A stretch of 64,000 nt of DNA from Paraburkholderia acidipaludis NBRC 101816 (GTDB lineage Bacteria > Pseudomonadota > Gammaproteobacteria > Burkholderiales > Burkholderiaceae), in NCBI RefSeq assembly GCF_000684975.1, contig NZ_BAXZ01000006.1, forward strand, positions 248,001 to 312,000. Reading direction: 5' to 3'. Both the position numbers and the translations under genes were made by a program. Shown here piece after piece: positions 45,191 through 53,788 of this stretch. Under the pieces are notes generated by a model. It ran no database searches, was not told the origin of the DNA, and was given only the letters and a program-made list of their open reading frames with translations. Every line of letters begins with the position of its first letter. Positions within the stretch are counted from its first letter, which is position 1.

Positions 45191-46315
45191 TCAGCCGCGC
45201 CGCTGCCGGCGCGCGCGCACCGCGTCGGCCAGCGTCTCCAGCACCGGCTCGGTCTGGGCCCAGCTGATGCAGGCATCCGTGATCGACACGCCGCGCTTGA
45301 GCGGCACGCCGGGCTTGAGATCCTGGCGCCCCTCTTCGAGGTGGCTCTCGATCATCACGCCGACAATGCGCTTCTCGCCGTCGGCCAGTTGCGAGGCAAT
45401 GTCCTGCGCAACGTCGATCTGGCGCTGATGCGCCTTGTTCGAATTCGCATGCGAGCAGTCGATCATCACCTGCTCGCGCAGCCCCGCCTTCGCGAGCGCC
45501 TCGCAGCACGCGGCCACCGAGGCGCGGTCGTAGTTCGGCCCCGTCTTGCCGCCGCGCAGGATCACGTGGCAGTCGTCGTTGCCGCGCGTTTCGAAGATCG
45601 CGGCCATGCCCATCTTGGTCATGCCCATGAACGCATGGCTCGCGCGCGCCGCGACGATGGCGTCGGCGGCCACCTGCACGCCGCCGTCGGTGCCGTTCTT
45701 GAAGCCGATCGGGCACGAAAGACCCGAGGCGAGCTGCCGGTGGCTCTGGCTCTCCGTCGTGCGCGCGCCGATCGCGCCCCAGGCGACGAGGTCGGCGATG
45801 TACTGCGGGCTCAGCAGGTCGAGGAATTCGGTGGCGGTCGGCAGGCCGAGCGCGTTGATGTCGAGCAGCAGTTGCCGCGCGGCGCGCAGGCCCTCGTTGA
45901 TGCGGAAGCTGCCGTCAAGGCGCGGGTCGTTGATGTAGCCCTTCCAGCCCACTGTGGTGCGCGGCTTTTCGAAGTAGACGCGCATCACCACGAGCAGCTC
46001 GTCCTTCAGCGCGTCGGCCTTCGCCTTCAGCAGCCTGGCGTATTCGAGCGCCTGATCGTGGTCGTGGATCGAGCACGGCCCCACGACGATCACGAGGCGG
46101 TCGTCGCGATGCTTGAGCACCTCGGCAATCTGCGCGCGGCTCGTTTCCACGAGGGTCTGGATCTGTGCCGGCACCGGCAGCTCGTCGAGCAGCAGGGCCG
46201 GCGAAATGAGCGGACGCACGGCGCCGATGCGCGTGTCGTCGATGCGGGTGGAGTCTTCGGTGGCGTCGGCAAAGCCGACTTCCTGGTCGTGCTGCGGATT
46301 GTCGATGCGGCTCAA
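45191..46315 (-). CDS. aroG: DAHP synthase (class I)
   Basis: A 374-residue 3-deoxy-D-arabino-heptulosonate-7-phosphate synthase, which condenses phosphoenolpyruvate and erythrose 4-phosphate, the first step of the shikimate pathway. Motifs: VVGPCSIHDHDQALEYA, KPRTTVGWKGYINDPRLDGSF, ATEFLDLLSPQYIADLVAWGAIGARTTESQ, GFKNGTDGG and metal-site MIDCSHANS. TTG 46315 was chosen because GGAG lies 8 bases upstream and the opening MSRIDNPQH fits relatives. Feedback type (Phe, Tyr or Trp) cannot be decided from sequence alone. Confidence 0.94.
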   Translation of the reverse strand: MSRIDNPQHDQEVGFADATEDSTRIDDTRIGAVRPLISPALLLDELPVPAQIQTLVETSRAQIAEVLKHRDDRLVIVVGPCSIHDHDQALEYARLLKAKADALKDELLVVMRVYFEKPRTTVGWKGYINDPRLDGSFRINEGLRAARQLLLDINALGLPTATEFLDLLSPQYIADLVAWGAIGARTTESQSHRQLASGLSCPIGFKNGTDGGVQVAADAIVAARASHAFMGMTKMGMAAIFETRGNDDCHVILRGGKTGPNYDRASVAACCEALAKAGLREQVMIDCSHANSNKAHQRQIDVAQDIASQLADGEKRIVGVMIESHLEEGRQDLKPGVPLKRGVSITDACISWAQTEPVLETLADAVRARRQRRG

Positions 46316-46389
46316 GATGCGTTCTCCGGTCCCACGCGAGAGGTATTGCGGGGTCTGGCAGGATTATCGCATCAAGGCCGCCTCGGGCC

Positions 46390-47394
46390 TCAGGAGGCGG
46401 CCCCCATGGGATAGCGCTTGCCGCGCAGGCGCTGCGCGATGCGCACGAGCCCCTTCCACTGCTGCGCCCACACACCGCCGCCGTAGTCGAGCCCCTGGCC
46501 TTGCGGCACGGGCAGCTGGTCGCGGATGCCGGTAGGCTCGACTTCCTTGTTCCACGAAGCCGTGCGGAACAGCACGTCCCACCACGGGAACACCACGCCG
46601 AAGTTGCAGCCGTAGCGCGTGCCCTCGTGGCCGTAGCCCACTGCATGGTGGCGGCGATGGAAGGCGGGGCTCACGAGGAGGCGGTCGAGCCCCCAGCCGA
46701 ACGGCAGCCGTGCATTGACGTGCTGCACGCTCTGCATGAAATTGCCCACCGCGACGAGCACGACATACTGCGCGGGCTGCACGCCGATGAAGAGCGAGAT
46801 GGCCGCGAAGAACGCCGCGTTGATGATGTCGTCGAGGAAGTGGTTGCGGTCGTCGCACCACAGCGACATCTGCCGCTGGCTGTGGTGAACCGCGTGCAAT
46901 TCCCACCACACGCCGAAGCGGTGCTGCCAGCGGTGATACCAGTACCCCGCGAAGTCGAGCACGATGAAGTAGATCAGGAACGACACGATCGGCTTGTCGG
47001 TGACGCCGGGCCACAGGCTGTCGACGTCGATGTTCGGAATGTCGTAGATCGCCATCAGGCTCTGCCAGTGATTGAACGCCGGCTGGAACAGGAAGAAGAA
47101 CACGATGTTCAGAATGCCGAGCTTGGCGATCCACGTGTACCAGACGTCCGCGCGCAGCGCCTTGCGGTCGGCCCAGGGCTCGATGGGCCGCAGCGCCTCC
47201 AGCGGGCGCAGCAGCGCATAGGTCACGACGATTTCGAGCACGCCGATGATCATCCAGTAGAGTGCGTCGTAAGTGTCGTCGTCATAGCCCATCAGACCGA
47301 CCTTGTAGAAGATCGGCTGGAACACGTCGACATAAAGCAGCGTCTGCAGCCACGAAATGCCGTTGTCGAGCTGCGAGATCAGGGTGTCGATCAT
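46390..47394 (-). CDS. Sterol desaturase/fatty acid hydroxylase family protein
   Basis: A 334-residue integral membrane di-iron oxygenase. The three His clusters that bind iron are present: HRWQHR, HAVHHSQR and HRRHHAVG...H. About four to five hydrophobic helices precede and surround them. ATG 47394 has GAGGG upstream and is one codon inside the longest frame. It likely hydroxylates or desaturates a lipid; bacterial members act on carotenoids, hopanoid or sphingolipid-like molecules. It is 75 bases downstream of DAHP synthase's start on the same strand side but probably has its own promoter. Substrate unknown. Confidence 0.9.
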   Translation of the reverse strand: MIDTLISQLDNGISWLQTLLYVDVFQPIFYKVGLMGYDDDTYDALYWMIIGVLEIVVTYALLRPLEALRPIEPWADRKALRADVWYTWIAKLGILNIVFFFLFQPAFNHWQSLMAIYDIPNIDVDSLWPGVTDKPIVSFLIYFIVLDFAGYWYHRWQHRFGVWWELHAVHHSQRQMSLWCDDRNHFLDDIINAAFFAAISLFIGVQPAQYVVLVAVGNFMQSVQHVNARLPFGWGLDRLLVSPAFHRRHHAVGYGHEGTRYGCNFGVVFPWWDVLFRTASWNKEVEPTGIRDQLPVPQGQGLDYGGGVWAQQWKGLVRIAQRLRGKRYPMGAAS

Positions 47395-47454
47395 CAATTC
47401 CCTCGGAAAAGTGCCTTGAGGTTCGCTTTCAGCGCGCCTGGTCCAGCGCTTAGC

Positions 47455-48492
47455 TTAGTCCGGATTCGGCGCGTAGACCGGCGCGCTGTTCGCGAAATAG
47501 ATGCCGTGCGGCGAGCGGCCCACGGCGATCGTGTCGATCAGCTTGCGCGTCGTGAGGTCGATGACCCCCACGTGCTTCGCGAAGCGGAACGTTACCCACA
47601 GATAGCGTTTGTCGGCGGAAAGTTCCATGTCGTCGGGACCGGGGCGCAGGCCCGTGATGTCGGCGACTTTCGTGAGCGTCGTGTAGTCGAGAATGCTGAT
47701 CGTGCTATCCACGCGGTTCGACACGGCCACATGTTTGCCGTCGTCGAGATTGCGGAAGTTGTGCGCGCCGCGGCCGGTCTGGATGCGCTTCACGACCGTG
47801 CGGCTGTGCAGGTCCACCACGGCCACGTCGTCCTCGCCCGTCATGCCGACGAGCAGGTACTTGTCGCCGGGCGTCATCCACAAGCCTGCGGGCGTGTTGC
47901 CCACGTGCAGCTTCCAGGCCACCGTCTGCGTCGGCAGGTCGATCGCGGCGAGTTCGCCCGTGTCTTGCAGCGTGACGAAGGCGGTCTTGCTGTCCGACGA
48001 GAAATTGATGTGGCTAGGCGTCTTCGCGAGCGGAATGCGCTTCACGAGCGTGACATCCTGGCCGTTGTAGCTGTAGATGTCCACGCGGTCGAGGCGCAGG
48101 CCCGCCGTCACGAACCACTTGTGGTCGGGCGAAAAGCCGAGCTGGTAAGGGTCTTCGATGCCCTCCACGCGGCGCTGCACCTTGCCCGTGTGCGGGTCGA
48201 CGAAAATCAGGTCGTTCGAAACCGAATCGGCGACGATCAGCGACTTGCCGTCGGGCGTGATCATCAGGTGGTGCGGCTCCTTGCCGGTGGGCTCGGTGCC
48301 CACCACGGTGCGGCTCGCTTCGTCGATGAGCGAAAGCTGCGCCTCGCCGGAGTCGAGCACGATGACCCGGTCGTTGGCACTACTGTCTGCGTGAGCGAGC
48401 GAGCCCCATGCGAGGCCGCCCATCAGCAGTGCGGCCGCGCCATGAGCTTTGAGGCGGGCTTTCGTAAAGGAAATGATCGGGAATTCAGGCAT
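47455..48492 (-). CDS. Secreted YVTN-type beta-propeller protein
   Basis: A 345-residue periplasmic protein. The N-terminus has a signal peptide (AAALLMGGLAWGSLAHA, cleavage near residue 37) and the mature part contains seven YVTN/NHL-like blades (for example DKYLLVGMTGEDDVAVVDLHSRTVVKRI and KRYLWVTFRFAKHVGVIDLTTRKLIDTI). No heme ligands or cytochrome motif are seen. Such propellers often serve as binding platforms or lactonase-like enzymes. It is divergent from the Nramp transporter (169 bases). Function unknown. Confidence 0.85.
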   Translation of the reverse strand: MPEFPIISFTKARLKAHGAAALLMGGLAWGSLAHADSSANDRVIVLDSGEAQLSLIDEASRTVVGTEPTGKEPHHLMITPDGKSLIVADSVSNDLIFVDPHTGKVQRRVEGIEDPYQLGFSPDHKWFVTAGLRLDRVDIYSYNGQDVTLVKRIPLAKTPSHINFSSDSKTAFVTLQDTGELAAIDLPTQTVAWKLHVGNTPAGLWMTPGDKYLLVGMTGEDDVAVVDLHSRTVVKRIQTGRGAHNFRNLDDGKHVAVSNRVDSTISILDYTTLTKVADITGLRPGPDDMELSADKRYLWVTFRFAKHVGVIDLTTRKLIDTIAVGRSPHGIYFANSAPVYAPNPD

Positions 48493-48661
48493 TTCGTAAG
48501 AGAAAGAGGCTGATGGAAGCGCGCCGGGGCGGTTTGTGCTGAGATAGCGACATGCGCCGGCGCGTGAGCGCGAAAGATTGTCTCCTTAACGCGCGAGCGC
48601 CGCAATCCGATGACGCGCGTTCCCCCGCGCGGCGTTCTGCCCCCAACTTCGAGGAGCGCGC

Positions 48662-49987
48662 ATGGACCATCGCACCCGCGAAGACCACCTGCCCGACGGC
48701 CTCACGAAGAGCACGGCCGCCGCCGTGCGCGAGGCGCTGGAGGGACGCCGCCGCGGCGCGGCATTGCTGCTGCCGCTTGCGGGGCCGGCCGTGGTGGTGT
48801 CGGTGGCGTACATGGACCCCGGCAATTTCGCGACCAACATCCAGGCGGGCGCGCGCTACGGTTATGCGCTGTTGTGGGTCGTGCTGCTCGCGAACGGGGT
48901 GGCCATGCTGTTTCAGGGACTTTCCGCGAAGCTCGGCATCGTCACGGGGCGCAATCTCGCCGAGCTGTGCCGCGAGCGTCTGCCCGCGCCGCTCGTCTGG
49001 GCGATGTGGGGCGTGAGCGAAATCGCGGCAATGGCGACGGATCTCGCCGAATTCCTCGGTGGCGCGATCGGCCTCTCGCTGCTCTTTCATCTGCCGCTCA
49101 TGGCGGGCATGGTCGTCACGGCAATCGTCACCTATGTCCTGCTGCTGTTCGAGCGCGCGGGTTTCCGGCCGCTCGAGCTCGTGATCGGCGGGCTCGTCGG
49201 CATCATCGGGCTGTGCTATCTGCTGGAGCTCTTCATCGCGCCCATCGCCTGGCCCAGCGTGTTTCGCCACCTCGCCGCGCCGCGCCTGCCCGACGCGCAG
49301 GCCGTGACGATCGCCGTGGGCATCATCGGCGCGACGGTCATGCCGCACGCCCTCTTCCTGCATTCGGGCCTCACCCAGGCGCGCGTGCCGCCGCGCAACG
49401 ACCTCGAACGCACGCGCCTCGTGCGCTTTTCCAACATCGAGGTGGTGATCGCGCTGTCGCTCGCCGGCCTCATCAACATGGCCATGGTCATCATGGCCTC
49501 GGGCGCCTTCCATGCGGGCCATCCGGACGTCGCCGAGATCGAAAGCGCCTACCGCACGCTCGCCCCGCTGCTCGGCATGGGCGCGGCCGGCATCTTTCTG
49601 CTTTCGCTGATCGCCTCGGGCATTTCGAGCTCGGTCGTGGGCACGCTCGCGGGGCAGATGATCATGCAGGGCTTCGTCGGCTTCCAGATTCCGCTCTGGC
49701 TGCGCCGCGTCGTGACCATGGTGCCGAGCTTCGCCGTGGTCGGCTTCGGCGTGAACGCCACCCAGGCGCTCGTCATGAGCCAGGTCGTGCTGAGCCTCGC
49801 GCTGCCCGTGCCCATGATCGCCCTCGTCTGGCTCACGAGCCGCGCCGACTTGATGGGGCCGCATCGTAACCGCACCTTCACGGTCTGGCTCGCCGTGGCC
49901 GGCGCGGCCGCCGTGCTCGCGCTCAACGCGATCCTGCTCGCCCAGACCTTCGGCATGACGGTGCCCGGCTTGCCGGGACCGGGCTGA
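48662..49987 (+). CDS. Nramp-family divalent metal transporter
   Basis: A 441-residue 11-12-helix transporter importing Mn(II) or Fe(II) with protons. The metal-site motifs are DPGN in helix 1 (AYMDPGNFATNIQAGARYG) and the helix 6 motif (MPHALFLHSG). GAGGAG precedes ATG 48662. A long GC-rich leader (48,493-48,661) holds no riboswitch that I recognise. An intrinsic terminator follows the gene at 50,041. The neighbouring propeller is divergent. Confidence 0.93.
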   Translation: MDHRTREDHLPDGLTKSTAAAVREALEGRRRGAALLLPLAGPAVVVSVAYMDPGNFATNIQAGARYGYALLWVVLLANGVAMLFQGLSAKLGIVTGRNLAELCRERLPAPLVWAMWGVSEIAAMATDLAEFLGGAIGLSLLFHLPLMAGMVVTAIVTYVLLLFERAGFRPLELVIGGLVGIIGLCYLLELFIAPIAWPSVFRHLAAPRLPDAQAVTIAVGIIGATVMPHALFLHSGLTQARVPPRNDLERTRLVRFSNIEVVIALSLAGLINMAMVIMASGAFHAGHPDVAEIESAYRTLAPLLGMGAAGIFLLSLIASGISSSVVGTLAGQMIMQGFVGFQIPLWLRRVVTMVPSFAVVGFGVNATQALVMSQVVLSLALPVPMIALVWLTSRADLMGPHRNRTFTVWLAVAGAAAVLALNAILLAQTFGMTVPGLPGPG

Positions 49988-50040
49988 GGCGATCTTCAGC
50001 GTGCAAAGTCGCGCGAAACCATGCACCATAAGCTTTTTCG

Positions 50041-50073
50041 CCGCGCCGGGCCGAACTCCGGGCGCGGTTTTTT
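50041..50073 (+). terminator. Intrinsic terminator after the Nramp gene
   Basis: CCGCGCC and GGCGCGG pair (50041-50047 and 50061-50067) in a 7-base stem around a partly paired loop, followed by a run of six T (50068-50073). It lies 54 bases after the Nramp stop codon. Confidence 0.85.
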
Positions 50074-50148
50074 CCGCAACCGGCGCGCCCCGCGCGCCCG
50101 ATAAGCGCCGCAAGGCGCCTTATTCCCTTTGCCCACCAGCGACCTGCC

Positions 50149-51624
50149 ATGACGAATCAGACTGCCCAAGCCGCGCCCGACCAGCCCGTCGACATGATCA
50201 TCTTCGGCGGCGGCGGCGATCTGGCTGCACGCAAACTGCTGCCCGCCCTCTACATGGCGCACCTGCACCGCAACCTGCCGCCCGAAACGCGCATCATCGC
50301 GGTGGGCCGCAAGGACTGGAGCATCGATCAGTACCGCGCCTTCATGAACGAGCAGTCGCGTCCGTTCATCGACGCCAAGGCCTTCGACGCCGCCGCCTGG
50401 GACCGCTTCCTCGGTCTGTTCCAGTACGTGATCATCGACGTCAACCTGGCCGAGGACTATGCCCGGCTCAAATCGGCCTCGCGCGCCGAGGCGATACGCG
50501 TGTTCTATCTCTCGACCTCGCCGGAACTCTTCACGACGATCTGCGACAACCTCACGTCGGCGGGCCTCGTGGACGAACGTTCGCGCGTCGTGCTGGAAAA
50601 GCCGCTGGGCCACGACCTCGCTTCGGCCCAGGAAATCAACGAATCGGTGGGCCGTCATTTCGCCGAGCCGCAGATCTATCGCATCGACCACTATCTGGGC
50701 AAGGAAACGGTGCAGAACCTGATGGTGCTGCGCTTCGGCAATCCGATCTTCGGGCCGCTGTGGCAGGCGCCGTATATCCGCAGCGTGCAGATCACGGTGG
50801 CGGAGACGGTGGGCGTGGGCAGCCGCGCGGGCTTCTACGACCACACGGGCGCGCTGCGCGACATGGTGCAGAACCACCTGCTGCAACTCTTGTGCATCGT
50901 GGCCATGGAGCCGCCCGTCTCGCTCGACGCGGACGCCGTGCGCGACGAAAAGCTCAAGGTGCTGCGTTCGCTGCGCCCGATGACGCTGGCCGACATCGCG
51001 CGCGACACGGTGCGCGGCCAGTACGCGGCGGGCGCCGTGGACGGCAAGCCCGTGAAGGGCTACCTGGAAGAGGACAACGTGCCGGCCAACAGCCGCGCGG
51101 AAACCTTCGTCGCGCTGCGCGCCCACATCAACAACTGGCGCTGGGCCAACGTGCCGTTCTTTCTGCGCACGGGCAAGCGCATGCAGAAGCGCCAGTCGGA
51201 GATCGTCATCGAGTTCGCCGACCTGCCGTTCTCGATCTTCCCGAGCGGCCCGCGCAACTACGGCAACCGCCTCGTGATCCAGCTTCAGCCCGAAGAGTCG
51301 ATCCAGTTGCAGATGCTCGCCAAGGAGCCGGGCAGCGGCATGAACATGCTGCCGGTGAGCCTGAATCTGGACCTGCAGCAGGCCATTCCCGAGCGCCGCG
51401 CGGAAGCCTACGAGCGCCTCCTGATCGACGTGATCCGCGGCCGCCTCACGCACTTCATGCGCCGCGACGAACTGGAAGCGGCGTGGTCGTGGGTCGAGCC
51501 GATCCTCTCCGGCTGGGAAGAGCTGGGCGACCGGCCGCGCAGCTACACGGCGGGGACGTTCGGCCCGGCGGCGTCTTCGGCGCTGCTGGCGCGCGAAGGC
51601 ATGTCGTGGGCCGAAGAGGCCTGA
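50149..51624 (+). CDS. zwf: Glucose-6-phosphate 1-dehydrogenase
   Basis: A 491-residue NADP-dependent enzyme of the oxidative pentose-phosphate or Entner-Doudoroff route. Seen: the coenzyme motif IFGGGGDLAARKLLPALY, VLEKPLGHD, the active-site motif RIDHYLGKETVQNL and the C-terminal RPRSYTAGTFGP. The start is ATG 50149; a small hairpin (about 50,102-50,122) lies in its leader. The adjacent pgl, edd or gnd genes seen in many zwf operons are absent here. Confidence 0.96.
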   Translation: MTNQTAQAAPDQPVDMIIFGGGGDLAARKLLPALYMAHLHRNLPPETRIIAVGRKDWSIDQYRAFMNEQSRPFIDAKAFDAAAWDRFLGLFQYVIIDVNLAEDYARLKSASRAEAIRVFYLSTSPELFTTICDNLTSAGLVDERSRVVLEKPLGHDLASAQEINESVGRHFAEPQIYRIDHYLGKETVQNLMVLRFGNPIFGPLWQAPYIRSVQITVAETVGVGSRAGFYDHTGALRDMVQNHLLQLLCIVAMEPPVSLDADAVRDEKLKVLRSLRPMTLADIARDTVRGQYAAGAVDGKPVKGYLEEDNVPANSRAETFVALRAHINNWRWANVPFFLRTGKRMQKRQSEIVIEFADLPFSIFPSGPRNYGNRLVIQLQPEESIQLQMLAKEPGSGMNMLPVSLNLDLQQAIPERRAEAYERLLIDVIRGRLTHFMRRDELEAAWSWVEPILSGWEELGDRPRSYTAGTFGPAASSALLAREGMSWAEEA

Positions 51625-51684
51625 GCCGCTGAGATGTAACGGCGCCGCCCGCCTGTTTCGCGGCGCGGCGCCAGTCGAAACGCC

Positions 51685-53037
51685 TCAGACCCTCGTAGCC
51701 ATGCGCGCGCGCATCATCGCTTCGAACGCCTCCGCGATCTGCTGCACGTAGACGTTCTTGTGCGCGAGTTCGCCGTCAGGGCGCTCGCGATGCACGAGCA
51801 TGGTCGCGTTCGCCTCGAACACGAAAACGCTGCCATCGGGCAGCACCGTGAAATCCACGCCCGCGTAGTCGAGATCGAGGCGCCGGCCGATGGCGGCGAT
51901 CGCCGCCGCGCCGCGCTCGCCGAGCGCCGCAACGGGATCGGCAAGAAAGCGCGCCTCTTCTTCGAGCTTCCGGCGCACGCCCTCCATCTCCGCGGAAAAG
52001 TAATGCACCATCCAGTGCGGCGAAATCGCGAGATGGTACGGATACGGCACGCGATCCACGAAGGCAATACGGTATTTGCGGCATGAACCGTCGGCGTCGC
52101 GCGTGTCGCGAAACGCGCTGACGTAGAACGAGCCCGTTTGCGCGGCGAGCGCGGCTTCGAGCTGGGCCTCGGTGTCGCAACGCACGAGCCCTTCGCCGCC
52201 ATGCGTCGCGACGGGCCTCACGAGCAGCGGCAGGCGCAGGCCCGCCGCGGCTATGCGCTGCCGCGAGTTGGCGTGCGCTTTGTCCGACGCTGTGTCGTCC
52301 GTTGGCCGCGCAAGATCGACGCGTATGCACGGCGCAGTCCGCACATCCTGCAAACCCTGCAGCAACGCCGGCAACCGGTCGCGACGCGTTTCGGCAACGC
52401 GTTCCGGCACGTTGAGCAACGGGCGCGTGCAGGTTTGCGCGAACTGCGCGATGCGCGCAAGAAGCGGTTCCGCAATGTCGGGATCGCCCACCGCGTTGAA
52501 CACGAGATCGAACGGCGGCAGGCCCGCGTCCTCTGCGGGCGGCGCATAGTCGACGGCGTATTTGATGCGTCCGTTGTGCGGCGTGGGCACGAGCAGGTCG
52601 AACGGCACGTTGCCCGACGAACGGCCCGCGCACAGCAACAGCACCCGGCGCGACGGCTGCCCCGACGTTTCCACGTAGACGCGCTGCAACGCATAAGCGC
52701 GCTCGCGGCAGCGCTGGGCATGATCGTCATTCCCCGCCTTCGCGTGGATCGCCGCGAGGTTTTGCCAGGCGGCGGCCTGCCCGGCGTCGAGACCGAGCGC
52801 AAGCTCATACCAGCGCCGGGCGCGCGCATGATCGCCCTTCATGAAGTAGCCGGTCGCGACCATGCCGACGCGCTGGGCGCCCTCGCCAACGATGCCCGCC
52901 TTACAGGATTCGAGCGCCTCGGCGGCGATCAGATGCGCGAGCGCGCCCAGTTCGTCGCCGCTCGCGCGTGCGCTCTGCGCCGCTTCGCGCAGCAGCGCGG
53001 GCGTGTCCGTGAGGTCCGGAAGCAGCTCGCCGGTCAC
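51685..53037 (-). CDS. TPR + ATP-grasp protein, copy 2 (unknown substrate)
   Basis: A 450-residue protein with the same layout as the 41,847-43,235 product: an N-terminal TPR-like region (~20-130: MKGDHARARRWYELALGLDAGQAAAWQNLAAIHAKAG) and a C-terminal ATP-grasp-like region with LPLLVRPVATHGGEGL, CRKYRIAFVDRVPYPYHLAISPHWMVHY and VFEANATMLVH. The blocks align with copy 1 in order, so they are paralogues, but overall identity is modest. The GTG start (53037) overlaps the stop codon of a 44-residue membrane peptide (GTGA), so the two are translationally coupled. Product chemistry is unknown. Confidence 0.75.
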   Translation of the reverse strand: MTGELLPDLTDTPALLREAAQSARASGDELGALAHLIAAEALESCKAGIVGEGAQRVGMVATGYFMKGDHARARRWYELALGLDAGQAAAWQNLAAIHAKAGNDDHAQRCRERAYALQRVYVETSGQPSRRVLLLCAGRSSGNVPFDLLVPTPHNGRIKYAVDYAPPAEDAGLPPFDLVFNAVGDPDIAEPLLARIAQFAQTCTRPLLNVPERVAETRRDRLPALLQGLQDVRTAPCIRVDLARPTDDTASDKAHANSRQRIAAAGLRLPLLVRPVATHGGEGLVRCDTEAQLEAALAAQTGSFYVSAFRDTRDADGSCRKYRIAFVDRVPYPYHLAISPHWMVHYFSAEMEGVRRKLEEEARFLADPVAALGERGAAAIAAIGRRLDLDYAGVDFTVLPDGSVFVFEANATMLVHRERPDGELAHKNVYVQQIAEAFEAMMRARMATRV

Positions 53038-53168
53038 GGCCGGAAGAGATCGAGCCCAGCGAACGCCACCACGCCGCTCAGCACGATCATGGGAACCGAA
53101 TGACGACCGAGAAACAAAATGGCTGCCGCGAGCCAGCTGGAAATGAAGAAAGCGCCGATGCGCCGCAT
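53034..53168 (-). CDS. 44-residue membrane peptide coupled to the ATP-grasp gene
   Basis: A small open frame starting at ATG 53168 with GGAG 9 bases upstream. The product is mostly hydrophobic: MRRIGAFFISSWLAAAILFL forms one helix and a second hydrophobic stretch (PMIVLSGVVAFAGL) follows, ending in DLFRP. Its TGA overlaps the GTG start of the TPR/ATP-grasp gene (GTGA). Small size, coupling and good codon use support a real gene. It would sit in the inner membrane and could anchor or partner the ligase. No family is recognised. Confidence 0.7.
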   Translation of the reverse strand: MRRIGAFFISSWLAAAILFLGRHSVPMIVLSGVVAFAGLDLFRP

Positions 53169-53203
53169 GATGAAACTCCGTTACCCTTGATGCGCTGTTG
53201 CGC

Positions 53204-53620
53204 TCAGCCTAGCGTCGTACGCGCGCTGCGCAGCCGCGTGACGGTCTCCACGAACACGTCGCCGCCCAGCGTGCGCTTGAGACGCCCCGTGACGGCCGCG
53301 CTCGCGCCGTTGAGCGCCTCGCGTATCGCGAGCGCCTGCGCGGTGGGGACGATCGCCACCTCCCGCCCGTCGCCTTCGGTGCGGCGGCGCTCCACGTAGC
53401 CGCGCGCTTCGAGGCCGTCGAGCACGCGCGTAGCCGTGGGCCGTGCAATCGAAAGCAGGTCGGCCAGTTCGCGCTGAAGCAGGCCCGGACGCTCCATCAC
53501 CGCGCGCAGCATGAAACCCTGCGGCGGCGTGAGATCGAAGCGCTCGAAGGCATCGGCCCATTCACGCTCGAGCCGCCGCGCGAGCGCCGACGTGTTGAAG
53601 TAGAGACACTGGTCGAACAT
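53204..53620 (-). CDS. MarR-family transcriptional regulator
   Basis: A 138-residue winged-helix regulator. The core LTPPQGFMLRAVMERPGLLQRELADLLSIARPTATRVLDGLEARGYVERRRTEGDGREVAIVPT is a textbook MarR HTH and wing. The N-terminal helix and C-terminal dimerisation helices are of normal length. It is divergent from the acetoacetyl-CoA synthetase gene (168 bases), which it may control, and 36 bases upstream of the membrane-peptide/ATP-grasp pair, which could be its transcript mates. The inducer is unknown. Confidence 0.92.
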   Translation of the reverse strand: MFDQCLYFNTSALARRLEREWADAFERFDLTPPQGFMLRAVMERPGLLQRELADLLSIARPTATRVLDGLEARGYVERRRTEGDGREVAIVPTAQALAIREALNGASAAVTGRLKRTLGGDVFVETVTRLRSARTTLG

Positions 53621-53788
53621 GCACGAAGCATACCCTGCTATCGTTAGCTATGCAACCATTTTCGCGCCGGGTCTCGGCATTCCTCGGCGTTTACACCGTC
53701 TAGCGCGGCGCACGGAAAAAATGGTACCCAATGAGGGGACGCGCGGCGCCTGACCGCCGCCCTTCGTTCTCCGAGGAAAACCGCCATC

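Noticed and set aside
46501..48513. A 670-codon plus-strand frame over the desaturase and propeller genes
   Set aside because: Shadow of two clear minus-strand genes; its composition is Arg/His/Asp-rich with no domains.
48493..48661. A manganese (yybP-ykoY) riboswitch before the Nramp gene
   Set aside because: The leader is GC-rich and can fold, but I cannot find the conserved core of that riboswitch, so it is not claimed.
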